From assembly GCF_023073415.1 (NCBI RefSeq), contig NZ_JADPJL010000085.1, forward strand, positions 1 to 64,000: a stretch of 64,000 nucleotides of DNA, given 5' to 3'. The DNA comes from Bradyrhizobium sp. 190 (GTDB lineage: Bacteria; Pseudomonadota; Alphaproteobacteria; Rhizobiales; Xanthobacteraceae). The translations under genes and the position numbers were made by a program. How positions within the stretch are numbered: the stretch's first letter is position 1; every line of letters begins with the position of its first letter. The notes below the pieces were generated by a model, which was not told where the DNA came from, searched no databases, and saw only the letters and a list, made by a program, of their open reading frames with translations. Below, piece by piece: positions 16,495 to 23,578 of the stretch.

Positions 16495-17916
16495 ATGAGC
16501 GACGGCCCCCTCCTTTCGGAAACGCCGGCCCTGCCCTCGCCTCGCTCAGCGAAACGACGGCTGACCTTCGTCACGCTGGCCGGCGTGCTGGCCATCGTCG
16601 GCGCGCTGGCCGCCGGCTATTACTTTGCCATGCGGCCAGTGACCCTGCGGATCGCCGTCGGCCCGGCCAACAGCGACGATCTCAAAGTCGTTCAGAACCT
16701 GACACAGGCCTTCAACAACCAGCGAAACAGCGTGGTCCGGTTACGCCCGGTGCAGACCGATGGCGCGCTGGCGAGCGCCAATCTGCTCGGAGAAGGCAAG
16801 GCCGATCTCGCCATCATCAGGGGCGACCTCGATGTGCCGAAGAATGCGCAGGCCGTGGCGACGCTGCGCAAGAACGTCGTGGTGCTGTGGGTGCCGCCTG
16901 CCGCCAAGACCAAGGGAAAGAAGGCCGCGCCCGCCATCACGAAAATCGGCCAGCTCGCTGGGCGCCGCATCGGCGTGGTCGGCCGCACACAGGCCAACGC
17001 CAATCTGCTCAAGGTGATTCTGCGGCAGTACGGCGTCGATCCGGCAAAGGTCGAGATCGTCCAGTTCCCCGCCAACGAGGCTGCCGAGGCCATTCGTAAC
17101 CAGAAGGCGGACGCCTACCTCGCCGCCGGCCCGGTCAACAGCAAGATCACGGCTGACGCGATCACAGCCTCCGCGCGCGACGGCGGCACACCGAAATTCC
17201 TCGCGATCGATTCGGCTGAGGCGATTGCGCAGAACCATCCCGCCTACGAGGCCTCCGATATCCCGGCCGGAACATTTGGCGGCGCGCCGGGCCGGCCCGA
17301 GGAAGAGGTCAAGACGATCAGCTTCTCGCACCACATTGTGGCGCGCAGGGGTATTGCGGAATCGACCATCGCGATCTTTACGCGGCAGTTGTTTGCGATC
17401 CGCCAGGCGCTGAAGAACGAATTTCCACTAGCCGCCAAGATAGAGACGCCCGATACCGACAAGGACGCCACGATCCCCGTTCATCCCGGCGCCGCCGCCT
17501 TTGTCGACGGCGAGGAAAAAACCTTCCTCGACCGCTACAGCGATTACATCTGGTGGGCCTTGATGGCGCTGTCGGCGATGGGCTCCGCCGGCGCCTGGTT
17601 CGCCGGCTATCTCAAGAAGGATGAGCGCAACGTCAACACCTCGCAGCGCGACCGGCTCCTCGATATGCTCGCCGCCGCGCGCCAATGCGATTCCATGGAA
17701 GAGCTCGACCAGATGCAGTCGGAAGCGGACGCTATTCTGCGCCACACGCTGCTATGCTACGAGCACGGGACGATCGAGGAAGGCACGTTGACCGCCTTCA
17801 ACATCGCGATCGAGCAGTTCCACAACGCGGTGGCCGATCGCAAGGCGCTCCTGATGAGCATGCCGCAAAACCTGCAACGGGCGAGCGCCCAATTCCGCGC
17901 GGCCGGCAACGCCTGA
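16495..17916 (+). CDS. Membrane-anchored TAXI-family binding protein with N- and C-terminal transmembrane segments
   Basis: The protein has 473 residues. An uncleaved-looking helix lies at about 24-46 (VTLAGVLAIVGALAAGYYFAM). The TAXI/periplasmic-binding domain follows (LRIAVGPANSDDLKVVQNLTQAF, ADLAIIRGDLDVP, LAGRRIGVVGRTQANANLL), then a second helix near 350-370 (YIWWALMALSAMGSAGAWFAGYL). The ~100-residue C-terminal tail is helical and presumably cytoplasmic. Such two-anchor TAXI proteins without a TRAP permease gene are unlike classical soluble receptors and may act as sensors or tethered receptors (inference). GGGG lies four bases before the ATG; a TTG immediately upstream is less likely. 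It is divergent from the pterin dehydratase. Confidence 0.85.
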   Translation: MSDGPLLSETPALPSPRSAKRRLTFVTLAGVLAIVGALAAGYYFAMRPVTLRIAVGPANSDDLKVVQNLTQAFNNQRNSVVRLRPVQTDGALASANLLGEGKADLAIIRGDLDVPKNAQAVATLRKNVVVLWVPPAAKTKGKKAAPAITKIGQLAGRRIGVVGRTQANANLLKVILRQYGVDPAKVEIVQFPANEAAEAIRNQKADAYLAAGPVNSKITADAITASARDGGTPKFLAIDSAEAIAQNHPAYEASDIPAGTFGGAPGRPEEEVKTISFSHHIVARRGIAESTIAIFTRQLFAIRQALKNEFPLAAKIETPDTDKDATIPVHPGAAAFVDGEEKTFLDRYSDYIWWALMALSAMGSAGAWFAGYLKKDERNVNTSQRDRLLDMLAAARQCDSMEELDQMQSEADAILRHTLLCYEHGTIEEGTLTAFNIAIEQFHNAVADRKALLMSMPQNLQRASAQFRAAGNA

Positions 17917-18012
17917 TCGGCACCTCCGGTAATCGAACCGTCATCAATTCTTTCTAGGTCTGCCGGTGCTATCATCTGCACCCGCGCGCCAGATCCGGAC
18001 AGAGGCTCGCAT

Positions 18013-18660
18013 ATGACGTTCAGGATTGCTCGCAGAGTCTCCGCGCAATTTCCCGGCGTCGTTTCCTCGCGGGCACTGGCGCCGTCGGCGTCACGGCAAT
18101 GCCTTATCTCAGCCGCGCCGCCGACCGCCGATCGTGACGTCTGCTGTGCAATCCGGCGATGTCGGCGCTGACGGCGGCGTGGTGTGGGCGCGCGCCGACC
18201 GTCCATCGCAAATGCTAGTCGAGGTCGCCACGTCGGAATCCTTTGCCAATGCGAGGACGCTGCCGCCGATCGCGGCGCTGCCCGAAAGCGACTTCGCCGC
18301 GAAAATGCTGCTGGAGAACCTGCCTGCCGGGCAGGAGATCTTCTACCGCGTCCGGTTTCGCGACCTCGCGCATATCGTCAACACGGTGTGGCTGACGGCG
18401 GATGTGCACTATGCGGCCGCGCACTACTACAATCCCGACAGGGCGCAATTTGGGGAGCTCGACCCATTTTGGGAGTTCGTCGCCGGGCCGCTGCACGCAC
18501 GTTCGGTCCGAACGAACTCGACAACACCTTCGGTCCCGAAGTGAAGTTCATCAAGGCGCCAGGGCCAGGCAACCAGAACCTGCCGCCATCCGCCGGCATG
18601 CAGTTCTTCGGCCACGTCAGGATCGACGGCGCCAGCGGACAGATATCTCGGATGAACTGA
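18013..18660 (+). pseudogene. Decayed alkaline phosphatase D (phoD) gene
   Basis: Pieces of a PhoD-type phosphatase are scattered over three frames. They are MTFRIARR (frame from 18013), a Tat signal remainder RRFLAGTGAVGVTAMPYLSR (frame from 18057), and the N-terminal domain VTSAVQSGDVGADGGVVWARADRPSQ to FYRVRFRDL (frame from ~18130). Immediately after it come C-terminal residues NTVWLTADVHYAAAHYYNP and, after another shift near 18490, FGPNELDNTFGPEVKF and MQFFGHVRIDGASGQI. Three frameshifts and an internal deletion of roughly 250 residues near 18370-18390 have removed the catalytic core. No functional phosphatase can be made. The reading of each piece is direct; the size of the loss is inferred from the ~520-residue family length. 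Confidence 0.85.
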
Positions 18661-18670
18661 TATGCCGGGG

Positions 18671-18698
18671 GCGCACTGGACCGTCCGCCCCAGTGCGC
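18671..18698. terminator. Hairpin downstream of the phoD remnant
   Basis: GCGCACTGG and CCAGTGCGC form a perfect 9-bp stem with a 10-base loop. No T-run follows. It could be the old phoD terminator or a leader structure of the thioesterase gene. Confidence 0.35.
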
Positions 18699-18755
18699 AA
18701 TTGCGCACAAGGCGGACGATGACAGGCAGAGCAAAATCCGCCATGGTCGCCCGCC

Positions 18756-19562
18756 ATGACAAAAAATCAGCCTTTCTTCACGCATCATCGCGACAGCGAC
18801 ACCTTCATGCCCACGCCCGTCTCCAATGGTCCGTGGGACCCCAATTCCCTGCACGGCCGCGTCGTTGTCGGCCTGCTCGCGCATGTGATCGAGCAGCGCC
18901 ACGGCTCCGAGGATTTCGTACCGGCGCGGCTCACCGTCGACATGTTCCGCCTGCCGAACACCACGACGCCGATCGAGGTCACGACAAAGCTCGTGCGCGA
19001 GGGCCTGCGCATCAAGGTGGCGGAAGCCGAGTTCATCAGTGGCGGCACCCGCATGGCGCGCGCCTCCTGCCAGTTATTGCGCAAGACGGAAAACGCGCCG
19101 GGCAACGTCTGGTCGCCGCCGAACTGGGAAGTGCCGAAGCCGGCGGACATTCCAAAGCCCACCGATCCCCGGCTCGGCATGAACGGCAAATGGACCACGC
19201 GGCCAATCACGGGTCACATGGGTTCGCTCGGGCCGCGGCGATTGTGGATGAGCGAGGTGCGCGAACTCGTCGAGGGCGTGCCGATGTCGCCCTTCGTGCA
19301 TGTCGCGACAGGTGCGGATTTCGCCAGTCCCTTCGCCAATGCGGGCGATCAGGGGCTCGGCTACATCAACAGCGACGTCACGCTCTATCTGCACCGGCTT
19401 CCGGTCACGCCATGGGTCGGCTTCGACGTGGTCAACCATCACGCCACCGACGGCATCGCGATCGGCGAATGCTGGCTCTATGACGAGCAGGGACCGATCG
19501 GAACGTCGACGGTCGCGGCGCTCGCGCAGCGCAAGCCGATGACCAACGTGCCGCCGCCGTAG
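18756..19562 (+). CDS. Acyl-CoA thioesterase-like double-hotdog protein
   Basis: A 268-residue protein with two thioesterase-superfamily hotdog units. The first has NSLHGRVVVGLLAHVIEQ, containing the usual buried helix with G-x-V-x-x-G, and RLTVDMFRLP. The second has SDVTLYLHRLPVTPWVGFDVVNHHATDGIAIGECWLYDEQG. The family (4HBT_3/TesB-like) hydrolyses acyl-CoA thioesters in the cytoplasm, often in fatty acid or aromatic acid metabolism. The ATG at 18756 follows a poorly matched ribosome-binding site. The gene stands alone between the phoD remnant and a family-5 repeat, so the substrate is open. Confidence 0.8.
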   Translation: MTKNQPFFTHHRDSDTFMPTPVSNGPWDPNSLHGRVVVGLLAHVIEQRHGSEDFVPARLTVDMFRLPNTTTPIEVTTKLVREGLRIKVAEAEFISGGTRMARASCQLLRKTENAPGNVWSPPNWEVPKPADIPKPTDPRLGMNGKWTTRPITGHMGSLGPRRLWMSEVRELVEGVPMSPFVHVATGADFASPFANAGDQGLGYINSDVTLYLHRLPVTPWVGFDVVNHHATDGIAIGECWLYDEQGPIGTSTVAALAQRKPMTNVPPP

Positions 19563-19570
19563 GCGCATCC

Positions 19571-19653
19571 GTCATTGCGAGGAGCGAAGCGACGAAGCAA
19601 TCCATCTTTCTTTATGCCGCGAGATGGATTGCTTCGCTCCGCTCGCAATGACG
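19571..19653. repeat. Palindromic intergenic element, family 5 (GTCATTGCGAGGAGCGAAGC)
   Basis: GTCATTGCGAGGAGCGAAGC and GCTTCGCTCCGCTCGCAATGAC are inverted copies, with an inner pair GAAGCAATCCATCT/AGATGGATTGCTTC. It lies between the convergent thioesterase and NTF2-like genes and may serve as their terminator. It is the only copy in the window. Confidence 0.8.
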
Positions 19654-19666
19654 GTGTGGAGACAGA

Positions 19667-20137
19667 TCACTCCGCCAAATGCCGCTTCATCTCCGGCCGC
19701 GCCTTCAGCGCCGCGCCCTGTTTCGCAACGATCCTGGCGATCCGCTCCGGCGCAAACTTGATGTCGACGAAGGCCGGCGCGGTGTTGGCGACCTCGTGGT
19801 ACTCCGTGATCTTGCCGTCGCGCAGCCGCATGATCGCGACGCCCTCGAACATCGCGCGCGCCCCTTTCGCTTCCGGCAGCGTCGAGCGGTAGCTGAAGGT
19901 GTAGCGCGCGTACAGCGTATGGCCGTCGCTGACGGGGTCATGCATGTCCCAGCGGAAATCGGTCGCCGTGCGATAGAACCAGTCGTCGATCATCCCGGCG
20001 ATTTTGGCGCGGCCTTCGAACGCGCCGTAGAACACGTCGTGATAGACGCCGTCCTCGGTGAACAGTTCCGAGAAAGCCTTGCCGTTGCGCTGCTCGACGG
20101 CGTCGCAGAAGGCGCGGAGCATGGTGGATGGGTTCAT
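19667..20137 (-). CDS. NTF2-like / SnoaL-fold protein
   Basis: A 156-residue protein with the nuclear-transport-factor-2-like cone fold pattern: MLRAFCDAVEQRNGKAFSELFTEDGVYHDVFYGAFEGRAKIAGMI, a Trp-rich middle (TDFRWDMHDPVSDG) and AMFEGVAIMRLRDGKITEYHEV. SnoaL-like members include isomerases, hydratases and ligand-binding proteins; none can be chosen here. The frame is open to 20257 but the first 40 codons are translated family-4 repeat, so ATG 20137 (MNPSTMLRAF) is the start, with GAGAAAGC upstream. It lies downstream of the alpha/beta hydrolase on the same strand, separated by that repeat. Confidence 0.8.
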   Translation of the reverse strand: MNPSTMLRAFCDAVEQRNGKAFSELFTEDGVYHDVFYGAFEGRAKIAGMIDDWFYRTATDFRWDMHDPVSDGHTLYARYTFSYRSTLPEAKGARAMFEGVAIMRLRDGKITEYHEVANTAPAFVDIKFAPERIARIVAKQGAALKARPEMKRHLAE

Positions 20138-20160
20138 CAGCTTTCTCCCGAAGTCGTTGT

Positions 20161-20318
20161 CTCTTCCCCTCTCCCCTTGTGGGAGAGGGTGGATCAATCG
20201 TACGAAGCACGATTGAGACGGGTGAGGGGTCTGTCTCCGCGGATAGAGACCCCTCATCCGGCTCGCCGCCGCTTCGCGTCAGCGATCCACCTTCTCCCAC
20301 AAGGGGAGAAGGAAGAGA
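20161..20318. repeat. Palindromic intergenic element, family 4, copy 2
   Basis: Same outer inverted ends (CTCCCCTTGTGGGAG / CTCCCACAAGGGGAG) and same inner GGGTCTGTCTCCGCGGATAG as the copy at 7801-7948, but diverged in the arms between. It fills the gap between the alpha/beta hydrolase stop and the NTF2-like gene start. Confidence 0.8.
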
Positions 20319-20322
20319 AACC

Positions 20323-21117
20323 TCACCCCATCTCCGCCACCGCCGCCATAATCCTCGCAATATCCTGTGGGCGCGACAGGCGGTGGTCGCCGTCCTGGAT
20401 CATGGTCAGCACCACGTCCTCGGCCGGCAGGCGGTGCGCCAGCGCAAACGCGTGCTGCCAGGGCACGTCGGGATCCTGAGCGCCCTGCAGGATGCGAACC
20501 GGGCATCCGACTTCGATGGCGCTGCCGAGCAGGAGATGGTTGCGGCCCTCCTCGATCAGCGCGCGTGTGATCGGATAGGGCGCGCCGTCGCCATACTCCG
20601 ACGGCCGCATCCACACGCCCTTGGTCCTGATCTCCTCGCGGACCTCGTCGGAGAAGTTGTTCCACATCAATTGCTCGGTGAAGTCGGGCGCCGGCGCGAT
20701 CAGCACCAACCCGGCGAGTGTCGCGCCCGCCGCCTCGCGCCTGGCGATCGCCCGCGTCAGCAGCAGCGCCATCCAGCCGCCCATCGACGAGCCGATCACG
20801 ACCTGCGGCCCCCGGCAGAACTGCTCGAACACGGCGATGGCCTCGTCCAGCCAGCGTCCGATGGTGCCGTCGACGAAAGCGCCGCCCGATTCGCCATGGC
20901 CGGAATAATCGAACCTGATACAGGCGCGGCCATGTTCCGCGGCCCAGGCGTCCAGCGCCAGCGCCTTGGTGCCCCGCATGTCGGAATTGAAGCCGCCCAG
21001 CCAGAACAGCCCGGGCCCGCTGCCGGCACGGGCCCGCACGGCGATCCGACGGCGGCCATCGCCCTCCCCCACCTCAATAAAGGTCGGTTCCTGGTCGATT
21101 GGTGCTGAATTGGTCAT
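20323..21117 (-). CDS. Alpha/beta hydrolase, ABHD10-like serine hydrolase
   Basis: A 264-residue alpha/beta hydrolase. The oxyanion region is FWLGGFNSDMRGTKA, the nucleophile elbow is GSSMGG with Ser111, an acid lies in LQGAQDPDVPW, and His245 is in DGDHRLS. RFDYSGHGES is the usual strand-4/helix turn. The sequence resembles the ABHD10/palmitoyl-protein thioesterase-like branch of bacterial carboxylesterases; the real substrate is unknown. It is divergent from infC, and GACAGATCC rather than a strong Shine-Dalgarno precedes ATG 21117. Confidence 0.85.
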   Translation of the reverse strand: MTNSAPIDQEPTFIEVGEGDGRRRIAVRARAGSGPGLFWLGGFNSDMRGTKALALDAWAAEHGRACIRFDYSGHGESGGAFVDGTIGRWLDEAIAVFEQFCRGPQVVIGSSMGGWMALLLTRAIARREAAGATLAGLVLIAPAPDFTEQLMWNNFSDEVREEIRTKGVWMRPSEYGDGAPYPITRALIEEGRNHLLLGSAIEVGCPVRILQGAQDPDVPWQHAFALAHRLPAEDVVLTMIQDGDHRLSRPQDIARIMAAVAEMG

Positions 21118-21339
21118 GGATCTGTCACTCTCGCCCCCCGCTTTGTCCGCGAGCCCGCTTCATCGGTCAAGCGCGGCCGGACTTTGCTTGCGCATCAGGC
21201 CGCCGAGCTATATTTGCCTGAAGTGACCGAAATGCCTCGCATTTGACGGTTTTCGGGCGCAGACCGTGAGTTCGCTTGCTGTTATCAGCGTATTGCTTCA
21301 AACTACGGCCCTTCCTTTCACAACTTTGGAGAGTTACCC

Positions 21340-21879
21340 ATTCGCCGTCCCAACAGAGCCCCGCCCGCTGCAACCAAAGACGGGCCGCGCACCAATGATG
21401 ATATCCGCAATGCGCAGATCCAGCTGATCGATCAGACCGGCCTCAACCACGGAACAGTCGAGACCGTGGTCGCCATCAAGATGGCCCTCGAGGCGGGCAT
21501 GGATCTCGTCGAGATTTCGCCGAACAACAATCCTCCCGTTTGCAAAATTATGGACTACGGGAAGTTCAAGTATTCGGCACAGAAGAAAGCCGCCGAGGCC
21601 CGCAAGAAGCAGAAGATCGTCGAGATCAAGGAGATCAAGCTGCGGCCGATGATCGACGATCACGATTACGACGTGAAGATGCGCGCGATGCAGCGGTTCT
21701 TCGAGGAAGGCGACAAGGTCAAGATCACCTTGCGCTACCGTGGCCGCGAAATGGCGCACCAGGAGATCGGCACCAAGCTTCTCGACAAGGTCAAGGCCGA
21801 CGTCGCCGAGTTCGCCAAGGTCGAGCAGGACGCGCGTTTCGAAGGCCGCCAGGTCGTGATGGTGCTGGCGCCGCGCTGA
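21340..21879 (+). CDS. infC: Translation initiation factor IF-3, ATT start codon
   Basis: IF-3 binds the 30S subunit, prevents subunit joining and checks start-codon fidelity. The frame from ATT 21340 encodes 179 residues, close to the 180 of E. coli IF-3, beginning (I)RRPNRAPPAATKDGPRTNDDIRNAQ. GGAGAG lies seven bases before ATT, and there is no ATG or GTG suitable to cover the N-domain: the first in-frame ATG (21472) would remove the conserved N-terminus. The C-domain is intact (EIKLRPMIDDHDYDVKM, ITLRYRGREMAH). An AUU start is the known basis of infC autoregulation, since IF-3 rejects its own start codon. A terminator follows 22 bases after the stop, so rpmI is not obviously cotranscribed. 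Confidence 0.95.
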   Translation: MRRPNRAPPAATKDGPRTNDDIRNAQIQLIDQTGLNHGTVETVVAIKMALEAGMDLVEISPNNNPPVCKIMDYGKFKYSAQKKAAEARKKQKIVEIKEIKLRPMIDDHDYDVKMRAMQRFFEEGDKVKITLRYRGREMAHQEIGTKLLDKVKADVAEFAKVEQDARFEGRQVVMVLAPR

Positions 21880-21901
21880 TTTGAATTGGCTAGATGTGAA
21901 G

Positions 21902-21936
21902 CGGCCCGTCGGACATCCGGCGGGCCGTCTTCGTTT
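21902..21936 (+). terminator. Rho-independent terminator of infC
   Basis: CGGCCCG and CGGGCCG form a perfect 7-bp stem extended inward by TCGG/CCGG (one wobble), followed by TCTTCGTTT. It starts 22 bases after the infC stop. Confidence 0.75.
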
Positions 21937-21939
21937 CTC

Positions 21940-22027
21940 GTAGCCCGGATGGAGCGAAGCGCAATCCGAGACAGGTCGATCCGCTGATACGGTGGCCCCG
22001 GATTTCGCTGCGCTACATCCGGGCTAC
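21940..22027. repeat. Palindromic intergenic element, family 2 (GTAGCCCGGATGGAGCGAAGCGCAATCCG), copy 1
   Basis: GTAGCCCGGATGGAGCGAAGCG and CGCTACATCCGGGCTAC are its inverted ends. Other copies are at 34497, 57630 and 59776. It lies between infC and a convergent gene. Confidence 0.85.
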
Positions 22028-22039
22028 GGGCTCACGCGC

Positions 22040-22471
22040 TCAGCTCCGCCTGGCCTGCCAGGTGCCGCTGCAGCGATCGCCGGTGATGATGCCGTGCCAT
22101 GCGCCCGCGCCGTAGGTGCCGGCGAGCCGGCCTCCGCCGCTCGCCTTGGAGGCGCCAACCGAAACATGGACCGCAACCGCGCCGGCGCGATTGACCGATC
22201 CGGAAACCCTGCCACCGCCGGCCGATGAAACGCGGCTGCCGGTAACCGTGAAGGGCACGCTGTAGCCGGAACTGCAATTGCCCCGCGTGGTGGCGAAGAC
22301 CACATTCCAGGTGCCGTCATAGGCTCTGAGGGCCTTGCCGCCCCTCGGCGCAGCCTCAACGATATCAGGCGCGGCCATGGCGGCCAGCGCGGCGAACACG
22401 GGAAGCCAGCGCAGGGTACGCAGGCGGGGAAAAGCGTTAGAATAGGCAGTCGATCGCTGAAAACGGCTCAT
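22040..22471 (-). CDS. Small exported protein of unknown function
   Basis: A 143-residue protein. A basic N-terminus and hydrophobic stretch (LRWLPVFAALAAMAAPDIVEA) form a signal peptide of about 40 residues. The mature part is Gly/Ser/Val-rich and beta-predicted (YDGTWNVVFATTRGNCSSGYSVPFTV, RVSGSVNRAGAVAVHVSVG, AWHGIITGDRCSGTWQARRS), with two cysteines that may pair. WHGIITGDRCSGTW and YDGTWNV look like two halves of a small beta-barrel. I do not recognise a named family. It is convergent with infC, with a repeat between them. Confidence 0.7.
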   Translation of the reverse strand: MSRFQRSTAYSNAFPRLRTLRWLPVFAALAAMAAPDIVEAAPRGGKALRAYDGTWNVVFATTRGNCSSGYSVPFTVTGSRVSSAGGGRVSGSVNRAGAVAVHVSVGASKASGGGRLAGTYGAGAWHGIITGDRCSGTWQARRS

Positions 22472-22691
22472 TTCTTCCTGCTCCGGACCGGGATGTTAAC
22501 GACATCATCGCGTAGGTAGCGGCACCGCCCCCCGCGGTTCATCGTTGCCAATTGGCGCTTCATCTGCCATAAGCCCGACCTTCATCGCCCGGCTGATCAA
22601 GGGCTGCCGTGTCGATGTCCGTGCGGGTTGGTTCGTTTTCGAAAAAACCTGAGCACTTTCAACGCTCTAACGAGCATTTTAAGCCGCAAAA

Positions 22692-22713
22692 GCGCCCCTC
22701 GGGCGCATTTTTC
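22692..22713 (+). promoter_or_regulatory. Terminator-like hairpin in the rpmI leader, candidate attenuator
   Basis: GCGCCC-CTC-GGGCGC followed directly by ATTTTTC is a canonical intrinsic terminator, yet it ends only 21 bases before the rpmI ATG and 10 before its AGGAG. A smaller hairpin (GCTC-TAAC-GAGC then ATTTT, 22664-22680) lies just upstream. This placement suggests leader attenuation of rpmI-rplT; alternatively it ends an upstream transcript. Confidence 0.5.
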
Positions 22714-22734
22714 TGTGGCCCATAGGAGAGCCAA

Positions 22735-22935
22735 ATGCCCAAGCTGAAGACCAAGTCAGGCGCTAAAAAGCGCTTCAAGGTGACTGCCACCGGCAAAGTG
22801 ATGCACGCCCAGCGCGGCAAGCGCCACGGCATGATCAAGCGGACCAAGAAGCAGATTCGTCAGCTCCGCGGCACCCGCGTGCTGTTCAAGACCGACGGCG
22901 ACAACGTCAAGAAGTACTTCTTGCCGAACGCCTGA
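22735..22935 (+). CDS. rpmI: 50S ribosomal protein L35
   Basis: This 66-residue, highly basic protein is full-length L35, with MPKLKTKSGAKKRFKVTATGK at its N-terminus (first 20 residues diagnostic) and a normal C-terminal VKKYFLPNA. L35 is part of the large ribosomal subunit. AGGAG lies six bases before the ATG. It is followed by rplT after 78 bases. Unlike many bacteria, infC is not immediately upstream: a terminator, a repeat and a gene on the other strand intervene. The leader carries a terminator-like hairpin that may control expression. Confidence 0.97.
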   Translation: MPKLKTKSGAKKRFKVTATGKVMHAQRGKRHGMIKRTKKQIRQLRGTRVLFKTDGDNVKKYFLPNA

Positions 22936-23013
22936 TCGCGCTCGCATTCCCGCTAAAGCCGGCCGCGTCCGCGCGGCGATCCATCACCGATTTAAAATTC
23001 AAGGATAGCAGTC

Positions 23014-23373
23014 ATGTCTCGCGTCAAACGCGGTGTGACCTCTCACGCCAGGCACAAGAAAGTCTACAAGGCCGCCAAGGGTTTCCGTGGCCGCCGCAAG
23101 AACACCATCCGCGCCGCGAAGGCTGCGGTCGAGAAGGCCGGCCAATATGCCTTCCGTGACCGCAAGCGCAAGAAGCGCACGTTCCGCGCGCTCTGGATCC
23201 AGCGCATCAATGCCGCGGTACGTCCGTTCGGCATGACCTACAGCGTCTTTATCAACGGCCTTTCGAAGTCGGGCATCACGGTGGACCGCAAGGTGCTGTC
23301 GGATCTCGCCATCACCGAGCCCGCGGCGTTCCAGGCGATCGCCGAGAAGGCCAAGGCCGCACTGGCGGCCTAA
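23014..23373 (+). CDS. rplT: 50S ribosomal protein L20
   Basis: Full-length L20 of 119 residues: MSRVKRGVTSHARHKKV, then GFRGRRKNTIRAAK and DRKRKKRTFRALWIQRINAA. It binds 23S rRNA early in large-subunit assembly, and in other bacteria L20 also represses its own rpmI-rplT message. AAGGAT precedes the ATG by about seven bases. It forms a unit with rpmI; pheS follows about 200 bases downstream after a family-3 repeat, so termination or readthrough is possible between them. Confidence 0.97.
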   Translation: MSRVKRGVTSHARHKKVYKAAKGFRGRRKNTIRAAKAAVEKAGQYAFRDRKRKKRTFRALWIQRINAAVRPFGMTYSVFINGLSKSGITVDRKVLSDLAITEPAAFQAIAEKAKAALAA

Positions 23374-23416
23374 AGGCACCGACGGCCGCGTTGGTTCTTC
23401 TGCGATGTTTTTGAAG

Positions 23417-23536
23417 TCGTGATGGCCGGGCAAGAGCGCGAAGCGCGTCTTCGCACTAGATGTTCCGGCCATCCACGTCTTCCCTTTCGCAAACGCTGTA
23501 AGACGTGGATGCCCGGGACAAGCCCGGGCATGACGG
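23417..23536. repeat. Palindromic intergenic element, family 3, copy 2
   Basis: GTGATGGCCGGG...CCGGCCATCCACGTCTTCC and GGATGCCCGGGACAAGCCCGGGCATGACG repeat the landmarks of 8502-8595, with an extra ~25-base insert (CAAGAGCGCGAAGCGCGTCTTCG). It lies between rplT and pheS. Confidence 0.75.
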
Positions 23537-23578
23537 GCTAGGAGCGCCGGCTTAGCATCCTAGTCAACAAGGATTGCC

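Noticed and set aside
20138..20257. Extension of the NTF2-like gene upstream of ATG 20137
   Set aside because: The codons come from the family-4 palindrome, and the family N-terminus starts at 20137.
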